Of a stretch of DNA of 64,000 nt, positions 43,069-50,400 are shown piece by piece. The notes below the pieces were generated by a model. That model was not told the DNA's origin. It was given only the letters and a program-made list of their open reading frames with translations, and did no database searches. How positions within the stretch are numbered: position 1 is the first letter of the stretch; each line of letters starts with the position of its first letter. This stretch comes from an uncultured Bacteroidales bacterium (GTDB lineage: Bacteria > Bacteroidota > Bacteroidia > Bacteroidales > Muribaculaceae), in contig CACWNQ010000010.1 in NCBI GenBank assembly GCA_902762385.1, positions 1 to 64,000 of the forward strand, read 5' to 3'. Position numbers and translations under genes: made by a program.

Positions 43069-43427
43069 AAAAACTAGTGATTTTGGCAGCAATTACATTG
43101 ATGATGACCGCATGTGCCAACAAGAGTACAGTCAATATATTGATATCTAATGCTCACGAAACTGACACAACAAATGTTGCCGTGCGAGTTCCCATTGATT
43201 TAATCATGCAGCACATCGACACAGAGAGCGTCGACTCGCTCATTCTACTTAACGAGAAGAACCAAAAAGTTGATTTCACTATCACTCACGGCAACCAGGA
43301 CATTGAATTCATAGTTCCTGTAGTAAAGGCCCGCTCACAAAAGAACTACTCACTTAACACCAATATCAACCGCCTAAGCGACAACATCTTCAGTTTTCGC
43401 ACCACAAGCATCAGCGTCAATCTATAA
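43065..43427 (+). CDS. Small lipoprotein resembling the N-terminal strand region of DUF4861 proteins
   Basis: The 120-residue protein has a lipobox (LMMTAC, Cys near residue 17). The mature part (VNILISNAHETDTTNVAVRV, then SLILLNEKNQKVDFTITHG) is a single beta-rich domain. In style it resembles the start of DUF4861 proteins, but it is too short for that family, so the comparison is weak. Its ATG overlaps the stop of the two-helix membrane protein (ATGA), implying coupled translation and a shared role. Confidence 0.7.
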   Translation: MKKLVILAAITLMMTACANKSTVNILISNAHETDTTNVAVRVPIDLIMQHIDTESVDSLILLNEKNQKVDFTITHGNQDIEFIVPVVKARSQKNYSLNTNINRLSDNIFSFRTTSISVNL

Positions 43428-43594
43428 AGAATTGAGCCTACATATTAAAAAAAGTGTTTTACTATTTAATAATATAGTATCAGTTCAGATATTATATTCT
43501 TAAATAACAACATCTTAGCATTGGCATTTCTACTCATGTTTTTGTCTTACTATCTACTTTCTACTTTTTTTTGAAAAAAAATGGAGAGTAGTGC

Positions 43595-43622
43595 AACATT
43601 TTGTGTGACTTGTTGCATCTAA
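43595..43622 (+). promoter_or_regulatory. ECF-sigma-type promoter of the DUF6249-sigma operon
   Basis: AACATTTT (43595-43602), 13 bases, CATCTAA (43616-43622). A housekeeping-like TTG (43613-43615) and TAATTTTG (43638-43645) overlap it downstream, so two promoters probably feed the operon. Confidence 0.5.
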
Positions 43623-43690
43623 TGCATGAAAAACGATTAATTTTGACGTGGAATTCATGAAATCAACGATCATAAAAAACTCATAAAGAT

Positions 43691-44731
43691 ATGAAACGAA
43701 TTATTATTACAATGCTGGTGGCACTTATAGCTCTTGTCAATATCGAGGCAAGACCAATTAAAAAGGCCGTGCCAGCAACGGCAACAACCACCGAGGCTGT
43801 GGAGAAAGCCAACGAACAAAAGACTGATGATCAAGCAGATGTAACCGAATCGGCCAGTGAGCAGAATGCTGAGGATGGCAACGAAGAGGATGCAAGTGTG
43901 AGCAAGAAGATGAAATTTGACACCGATGGTGTTTTCATCAAGGATAAGGACGGCAACACCGTGAAAGTAAAATTTGGCGACCTGAGCCGCATCGTGAGAG
44001 ATCACCTCGATGACACGCTGCTGAGCGAAGAGATCTTGTCGGCAGATGTGAATGGTGAAGACTTCAACAATATGGAGGTGGGCAGTGCCACCTATAATAT
44101 CGCTCAAGATGGCATGGACCTGGCACGCGACATCAGCACTGGATTCTTTATATCAATAGTGTGGATTGTGGCATTATCGCTACTGTTCTACTACTTGCAC
44201 CGTCGCCGCAAATACAAAACTGTGGACCGCGCAATCCAGGCCGGCTATCCACTGCCTGACGAATTCTTTGGCAAGCGATCGCAAACTATGCCACAGCAAC
44301 CCACCAACGTGTACGTGACCCAGGTGCCTCCTATGCAGCAACCTACCAATGGCGCACATCCAGCCGACGGCCCTCAGCCTGCAGCAATGCCCAACTATGG
44401 CCAGAGCAACAACCCATTGAACAACATCACCGACTGGACACCCTTCAAGAGTGGGCTCAGGACCACCGCCGTTGGACTAGGACTATTGTTCTTCTTCTGG
44501 ATTTTGGGCGTAACACCCCTTGCAGCACTAATGGTAATTGTAATATTCATTGGACTAGGCAAACTTTTCATCGCTTACCAGGAACAACAGAGTGCCAAAA
44601 ACTACTGGCAACAACAGCAGTGGACTCAGCAACCACAGCAGCCTCAACAATGGCAGCAATGGAATCCACAGCAACAAGATGATGTTCCTCCCATGCCCGA
44701 AACACCTCCAGAGTTTGACCCAAACAATTAA
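43691..44731 (+). CDS. DUF6249-like membrane protein with Gln-rich tail
   Basis: The 346-residue protein has a signal peptide (1-21). An acidic low-complexity region follows to about 73, then a small beta segment (KFDTDGVFIKDKDGNTVKVK). A membrane helix at about 150-175 leads into RRRKYKTVDRAIQAGYPLP, the hallmark I associate with DUF6249. Two further helices lie around residues 255-300 and a Gln/Pro-rich tail ends the protein. It precedes an ECF sigma gene by 46 bases. Such triplets (DUF6249, sigma, small membrane protein) look like a signalling unit, with this protein a candidate stress sensor or target. Confidence 0.78.
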   Translation: MKRIIITMLVALIALVNIEARPIKKAVPATATTTEAVEKANEQKTDDQADVTESASEQNAEDGNEEDASVSKKMKFDTDGVFIKDKDGNTVKVKFGDLSRIVRDHLDDTLLSEEILSADVNGEDFNNMEVGSATYNIAQDGMDLARDISTGFFISIVWIVALSLLFYYLHRRRKYKTVDRAIQAGYPLPDEFFGKRSQTMPQQPTNVYVTQVPPMQQPTNGAHPADGPQPAAMPNYGQSNNPLNNITDWTPFKSGLRTTAVGLGLLFFFWILGVTPLAALMVIVIFIGLGKLFIAYQEQQSAKNYWQQQQWTQQPQQPQQWQQWNPQQQDDVPPMPETPPEFDPNN

Positions 44732-44777
44732 ATATCAGAGATCAAAGGCTAAACTTAGAACTTAAACAATTATCCCC

Positions 44778-45305
44778 GTGTTATCTAAAGTAGAAGAACT
44801 AAAGCTTATTTCCCGATGCGTGCTTGCCGACGACAGGCGCGCATTTGGGGAGCTTGTCGAAGCCTATCAACCTAGGCTGAGACGGTTCTTCATGAACCTC
44901 ACACTGGGAGATGAGTACTTAAGTGATGATCTTGCGCAAGAGACTTTTATCAAGGCCTACATTGAGCTGCGCAGCTTCCGTGGTATGTCGCGATTCGGCA
45001 CCTGGCTTTTCCGCATTGGCTACAACGAATTTTACAGTTACAAACGTAGCGAACATGCTACTACAAACCTTGATCATGCTCCCGAAAGGGCTTCGAGTCC
45101 AGTCGACTCTAGCGAAATATCGATGGACGTAAAAGTTGCGATGGCCCAGCTCAGCGAGATAGAACGCACAGTGGTAACATTGTTCTACATTGACGACATG
45201 CCAGTAAAGCAAATTGCCACCATTACTGGTTTGAATCAAAGCACATTAAGATCACACCTTCATAGAGCAAAAGAAAAAATGGCAAAGACTTTAAAACAGG
45301 AATAA
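44778..45305 (+). CDS. ECF-type RNA polymerase sigma factor
   Basis: The 175-residue protein uses a GTG start at 44778, since no ATG lies nearby in frame and conserved region 2 begins soon after. Region 2 is FGELVEAYQPRLRRFFMNL, then DDLAQETFIKAYIELRSFRG and FGTWLFRIGYNEFYSYKR. Region 4 is LSEIERTVVTLFYIDDMPVK followed by TGLNQSTLRSHLHRAKEKM. It should direct RNA polymerase to AAC...CGTC-type promoters, examples of which lie at 43595 (its own operon) and 13571. The small membrane protein 2 bases downstream is a likely anti-sigma factor. Confidence 0.92.
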   Translation: MLSKVEELKLISRCVLADDRRAFGELVEAYQPRLRRFFMNLTLGDEYLSDDLAQETFIKAYIELRSFRGMSRFGTWLFRIGYNEFYSYKRSEHATTNLDHAPERASSPVDSSEISMDVKVAMAQLSEIERTVVTLFYIDDMPVKQIATITGLNQSTLRSHLHRAKEKMAKTLKQE

Positions 45306-45307
45306 TT

Positions 45308-45625
45308 ATGAGCAAACGAGACAAGAAAGATATTGAACTCAGCGAGCTGCTGAAAAAGGAGTCGTTTGACGCGGCACCAAATCAGTGGTTCACTCACCGT
45401 GTTCTCCATAAGCTTCCAATGAAGAAGAACAACTCGGCACTTCACATGGCATGGTTCTTCTACATCGCTGCTGCGCTGTTGTGCATTGGATACTGGATAT
45501 GGCTATTCTTCTTCAATGACAACACTGTGATCACCGTGCGCGATATCCTGTATTTCGCAATCGCCGGCATAGTAACCCTATTGCTCACATTCTCACCACT
45601 AGTGGCAATGTTCAGCCGGGAATAA
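45308..45625 (+). CDS. Small two-helix membrane protein, candidate anti-sigma factor
   Basis: The 105-residue protein has a soluble N-terminal part of about 45 residues (ELSELLKKESFDAAPNQWFT, then RVLHKLPMKKN) and two membrane helices at about 46-65 and 76-100. The N-terminal part resembles the short sigma-binding helices of Bacteroidetes anti-sigma-like proteins encoded after ECF genes. It begins 2 bases after the sigma gene, so the two are co-translated. No zinc-binding HxxxCxxC motif is present, so the call relies on context. Confidence 0.72.
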   Translation: MSKRDKKDIELSELLKKESFDAAPNQWFTHRVLHKLPMKKNNSALHMAWFFYIAAALLCIGYWIWLFFFNDNTVITVRDILYFAIAGIVTLLLTFSPLVAMFSRE

Positions 45626-45669
45626 GCCGCATAAGACATAACGATTGTGTGTTTTTCCAAAAAAATTGC

Positions 45670-45677
45670 TACTTTTG
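45670..45677 (+). promoter_or_regulatory. -7 element TACTTTTG of the DUF3822 gene
   Basis: An exact TAnnTTTG match ending 8 bases upstream of the ATG at 45686. This fixes the start at 45686 rather than an in-frame ATG at 45647. A TTG lies 22 bases upstream. Confidence 0.5.
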
Positions 45678-45685
45678 CAGTCGTT

Positions 45686-46483
45686 ATGGAAAATGCACAA
45701 AACACATTACAACACCGGTCGCTCGTGCTTGACATTGATAGCGCGAGCATCGGTTTTCTTATATATGGAGGTGGCGAAGACTTCGAAACCGGCACTATAA
45801 TGCTCGACTCTAGCTTGAGCGACTACCGTCAAGCGCTTGAAAATGCCGTGTATGACAATGCTCAGCTACTCAACGATTATGCTAACATAACTATTGGCAT
45901 TCACTCGCAGCATTTTGCCCTGCTGCCACAAGAACTGGCCGATAAAGGCTTGAGTGAGAAAATACTTGCAGCCTCGTTCACAACGATAGAAGGCGATGTG
46001 CTGTGCCACCCTATTGCCGGCAGCGATGCTGCAGTTGCTTGCGACCTACCAAGTGGAGCGCTTGGGTTCTTGCGCCGAACGTTTGCCAATGCCAACATTA
46101 TGCACCACCTGGTGCCCTTGTGCAATTACTGCCTCAAGGCTTATGCCGAAGACACAGCCTGCCTACACATCTCTATCAATGAAGATGAAGCCCACATGGT
46201 AGTGGTAAAGCAAGGCTCACTGCAAATGGCAAACACATTCCAATTCAGAGCCCTTGAAGATGTGGCCTACTATGCTCTCAACATGTGGAAGACATGTGGC
46301 CTTGAAGCCAGTCGCGACAAGGTGCTGCTCTCGGGTAACAACCAATTAAGAAGAGAACTCGCCGAACAGTTGCGACAGTGGATTGCCTATGTTATGCCCG
46401 AGGTGCTGCCTGCCGAAGCGCTTCAACTAGGGCGTGATGCTATTAACCTGCCTTTCAACCTTATAACTCTTGCCAGTTGTTAG
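45686..46483 (+). CDS. DUF3822 family protein
   Basis: The 265-residue protein resembles DUF3822, a Bacteroidetes family with an actin/FtsA-like fold related to pilus-assembly ATPase partners. Visible are SLVLDIDSASIGFLIYGG, EDTACLHISINEDEAHMVVV and DKVLLSGNNQLRRELAEQL. Function is not established. As in many Bacteroidetes genomes it is followed directly (44 bases) by rsmD, which supports the identification and suggests co-transcription. Confidence 0.82.
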   Translation: MENAQNTLQHRSLVLDIDSASIGFLIYGGGEDFETGTIMLDSSLSDYRQALENAVYDNAQLLNDYANITIGIHSQHFALLPQELADKGLSEKILAASFTTIEGDVLCHPIAGSDAAVACDLPSGALGFLRRTFANANIMHHLVPLCNYCLKAYAEDTACLHISINEDEAHMVVVKQGSLQMANTFQFRALEDVAYYALNMWKTCGLEASRDKVLLSGNNQLRRELAEQLRQWIAYVMPEVLPAEALQLGRDAINLPFNLITLASC

Positions 46484-46527
46484 TTATTGTAAGTTTTCAG
46501 TTATTAAGAAACGACACATTGTGAAAC

Positions 46528-47067
46528 ATGAGAATCATTAGTGGAAAATATGGAAGGCGTCGCTTCGACGTGCCCAAAAACATTACAGCGCGGCCTACAA
46601 CCGACATGGCGCGCGAGAACCTTTTTAATGTGCTCAACAACCTAGTGGATTTTGAGGGGTTGACGGCTCTTGACCTTTTCTCGGGAACAGGCGCTATAAG
46701 TTTCGAGCTATTGTCGCGAGGCTGTGCCAGCGTGACGAGCGTAGAGAAAGCCTCGACTCAGTACAACTTCATCCGCAAGGTAAAAGAACTGCTTAAAGAG
46801 GATAATCTTATTCAGGTGAAAGGCGATGTTTTCAAGTTTATTGGCTCATGTTCACGCAAGTTTGAGCTTATCTTTGCCGACCCACCCTATGATTTGCCTC
46901 AGCTGCAACAAATTCCTGAACTCATTCTCAACAGCCAGATGGTTCAACCTGGTACACTCGTCATAGTGGAACACTCTAGTGCCAACGACTTCAGCCACTT
47001 GCCACAATTCACTCAACAACGCGTGTATGGCAAAGTGCATTTCTCGTTCTTTGAAGTGAAAGACTAA
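46528..47067 (+). CDS. rsmD: 16S rRNA (guanine(966)-N2)-methyltransferase
   Basis: The 179-residue enzyme methylates G966 of 16S rRNA in the small ribosomal subunit, using S-adenosylmethionine. RsmD hallmarks are MRIISGKYGRRRFDVP at the start, RPTTDMARENLFNVL, the SAM-binding LDLFSGTGAISFELLSRG (about residues 49-66) and the catalytic FADPPYDLP (about residues 115-123). Length is normal. It ends the two-gene unit with the DUF3822 gene. A repeat element begins 18 bases after the stop. Confidence 0.93.
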   Translation: MRIISGKYGRRRFDVPKNITARPTTDMARENLFNVLNNLVDFEGLTALDLFSGTGAISFELLSRGCASVTSVEKASTQYNFIRKVKELLKEDNLIQVKGDVFKFIGSCSRKFELIFADPPYDLPQLQQIPELILNSQMVQPGTLVIVEHSSANDFSHLPQFTQQRVYGKVHFSFFEVKD

Positions 47068-47084
47068 TGATTGAGATGAGACGC

Positions 47085-47173
47085 TGGGACAGTTTTGCGT
47101 TTTTTTATTGGAAAAATGGACCAAGAAATGGTTGTTTTCTGGTCTAAAACGGAAATAATGGGACAGTTTTCGA
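47085..47173 (-). repeat. Interspersed repeat, copy B (inverted relative to 21125-21213)
   Basis: About 84 of 89 positions match copy A in reverse complement, including both AAAACTGTCCCA boundary motifs and the internal GACCA/TGGTC pair. A third boundary motif with an adjacent CAATTTGCGAGA-like piece lies at 47244-47284, so this site looks like a partial tandem of the element. Confidence 0.75.
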
Positions 47174-47404
47174 TTTTTTATCTCACGCAAATGACTCAAA
47201 AAGGTCAAACAACTTAAACAACACAAAAACAACTTGAACAATTGTATATTTCTCGCAAATTGATTTGTATGGGACAGTTTTTTTGTTTTTTTCGTTTTCA
47301 TGGTTATAGGGTTTTATATTATTAATAATGAATATGTGCGAGTAAAGTTAGTGAATTATGGAACATAGGAACAATATTAAAAAATTGAGGTGCCCAACAG
47401 AAAT

Positions 47405-47438
47405 ACAAGGGTCGTTCCGACATTGGAGCGACCCTTGT
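47405..47438 (-). terminator. Terminator of the subtilisin-like gene
   Basis: The ACAAGGGTCGTTCC/GGAGCGACCCTTGT stem (47405-47418 and 47425-47438, with two internal mismatches) lies about 30 bases past the stop on the minus strand. Confidence 0.7.
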
Positions 47439-47466
47439 TATTGAGATTGTAGTACCTAAAAACCTA

Positions 47467-50400
47467 TTACTTAAACACCTTTTTCTCGGTAGTATTGCTG
47501 CCATCGCTGTAGCGAGTTACAACAATGTTCACGCCCTGGAATGGCTTGTCGCTTATCATACCAGCAACGTTTACATAGTCAACGCCTACCACTTCACCAT
47601 AGCTGTCGGTGTAGATGCCGTTAATTGCAGTGATAACTTGATCGCCTACTCCAGTGAAGTTGAGAAGACTCACGATGAAATCACTGCTTGGTTCACCAGT
47701 GATACCCTTTAGGTAGCCACTATTCGGTGTGCGGTTAACGACTGCAATAAAGCGGTAAGCTTCACCAGTAGTTGGGGTGATAGGTCCTTCTTCATTAAGA
47801 GCCCAATCAACATTGAACGCACCATCAATCTGGCTATCATTCTCAGGAACGACAAACTTCTCACCATCCCACAGTGCATAGGTTATCTCGCATACCTCTT
47901 GAACCTTAGGATTCATGAAGAAGTAGTAAACATCTTTTCCATGATACCTGCCTAGTGCACCCTTTCCACCATTGATGTTAAGGTTGCCTGGCAAGAAGTT
48001 GGCAGTACTATACACGTTCATCACATACTCCTTATCACACGTCTCAAGCTGCAAAGCATCTTCGGCCATTGTGATTGTGTAGTTATTCAAGTCGCTGTAT
48101 GTACCCACGATAGTACCAGCCTTGATGTAGCTGCCCACAGCACCCTGGATGAGGGTTTTAACACCATTTGAACTTGTGGGTGCTGAGAACTGAAGTGCTA
48201 CCCAGTTGCTCTGATCCCAAGCATCACTCTGTTCGCCAACTATATCACGCATATAGTCATATTGGCCGTCTGTCTGATAGGTTGGAGCAATCGACACATT
48301 ATTCAAGTCTTTACACCATAATATACCCTCATCACCAGCAGCATAGACTGCGAGCAGCTTGTCGCTTACTTTATACTTCTGGTTCTTAACGCCACTAGTC
48401 TCAATCTGTGCGAGAGTAGCCTCGGTAACTGTCAATGGGGTCTTGAAGGCAACTTCGTAGGTAAATCCACGATAACCACCCACTGCCACAATGTAAATCT
48501 TGTTAGGATCGAGCTCGGCACTAGTCATAGTCACAGCGCCACTAGTATAACTGGTTTGAATATCGGTGCGAGTATCGCTTTGAGCGAGGGTGCCATCGGC
48601 ATTCTCTGTGAGCTCATAAATCTGGATAAAGGCAGGATAAGTACTTGTGGCGCCATTGTTATAGGCGTAGGCCTTAACCTGAGTACAGTTAGTCACATTA
48701 TAGATGCCATAAAATATAGTGGTGTTGCTGGTGGAGTTACTTTCGTCACCACCCATCATGTGAGCATAATCACCATTCTCGTCCGATAAGTCAGCCCTCT
48801 TGAAGTATTCATAGCCCTGGAACACGTCGGTAGCAGTCCACTGGTGACCATACCAACCGCCGTTTGAGTTGCTCGAAACTCCGCACCAGTTCTGGTCGTT
48901 GTAGTTCCAAGCGAAGTAAGGCAGAGCTGCTGGAACGGTGAGCCAAGCGCACTCGTCATCCTCACGCTCAGTCCACTTGTAAGCATTGGCAAAGATGCCG
49001 TCATACCAATTGCCAGTAGCAATAGTCTGATATTGTGCTATGTCGAGATAGTTGCTGTAAGCACTACCCTTCTCGCCTACTGCTCCATAGAATACTGTCT
49101 TGGCAGAAGCTTGACCACTTGTGAATGTAACTTGTCCACGATAAGAGCCCATAGCTTGTGGTGCATTGAAGGTGACTGTTACGGTTGCGCCATTGGTCGC
49201 CTCGGCAATGCTGATGCTGTTCTTGTCGAGAGTATAAACACCATTCTCATCGGTGAGTGTCACTGTCAGGTCTTCGGTAAGGTGAACACCAGTCACTGTG
49301 ATAGTCTCAGTGATAGTCTCGCCAGGCTCAGCAATAAAGTCAATGCCAGTGGGTGAGGCAGTGAGAGTTGGCTTGCTGATAGGAGTCTGGAAGCCAATCT
49401 CATAGAGATAACCACGTGCTTGACTTGCAACTACCTTATAAACCTTTGAGGCATCAAGTTCTGTCAATGAAATGCTTCCAGCTCCAGAAGTTGTTAAGCT
49501 GCCATTCTTTACTGTTGATGAACCGGAAGTTAATGTTCCATCACCATTAACAGTACATTCATAAATTTTTAATGTAGTGGGATATGTTGTAGAAGTTGAC
49601 CTCTGACTTGCGTACAACTTAACAGCTGTTGTATTTGTTACATAGAATGTCACAGCCTTTTCTGTCGTGCTGTTTCTACTATTAGTTCCAACTGCTTCTG
49701 CAGTGGTAGAAGTGAAATAGTTACTGCTACCAAGATAAATATCAGTTGCCGACCATGAAGTTTGACCACATTGAGTGCTTTGAGTTACACTGGTCTCAAT
49801 CCATGCCTGTGGATGACCACTGCTAATTGTATTGCTGGTGGCAGAGTATTTTGCGCCAACAAAAGCGCCATACATTGGCAGGGTGAGCCATGCTACCTCA
49901 TCGCTATCGTATTCTTTATATTCATATATTTTATTAACTAAAGAAGTATTCCATCCAGCCTCGTCAATAGTTGCATACTTAGCGATATTGAGGTAGTTGT
50001 CGCTTGCAGTGCCGCCATTGCTGATGCTTGCGCTCAGGTTAATGGTTTGGCTTGTTGCGCCGTTGCTGGACACAGTTACCGAGCCAGTGTAGTCGCCCTC
50101 ATCCTCGGCATTAAATGTGACGGTCACGTTCACAGCATCGGTCTCGCTGATGCTTGAGGAAGGAATGGTTGTCGTGCCCAGAGTGAAAGCACCACTGGCA
50201 TCATTGAGAGTCAAGGTCACATCTTCGGTGATGAAACGACCAGTAACAGCAAAAGTCTTGGCTCTATCACCATCGGTAAACGAAAGTGCCGATGGGCTAA
50301 CTATCAGCGTTGGTGTTGCGGCTTGGGCGGTGCCGGTGATGGGCACTGTTACTGTCGAAGCGCCAGTGCTGCTCAAGGTGAGGGTTGCATTGGTGTTGCC

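Larger units (their letters stand above)
47068..47466. other. Intergenic region between rsmD and the subtilisin-like gene
   Basis: This 399-base gap contains copy B of an interspersed repeat (47085-47173), a third TGGGACAGTTTTTTT motif at 47270-47284 and the terminator of the minus-strand protease gene at 47405-47438. No gene is seen. Confidence 0.7.
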
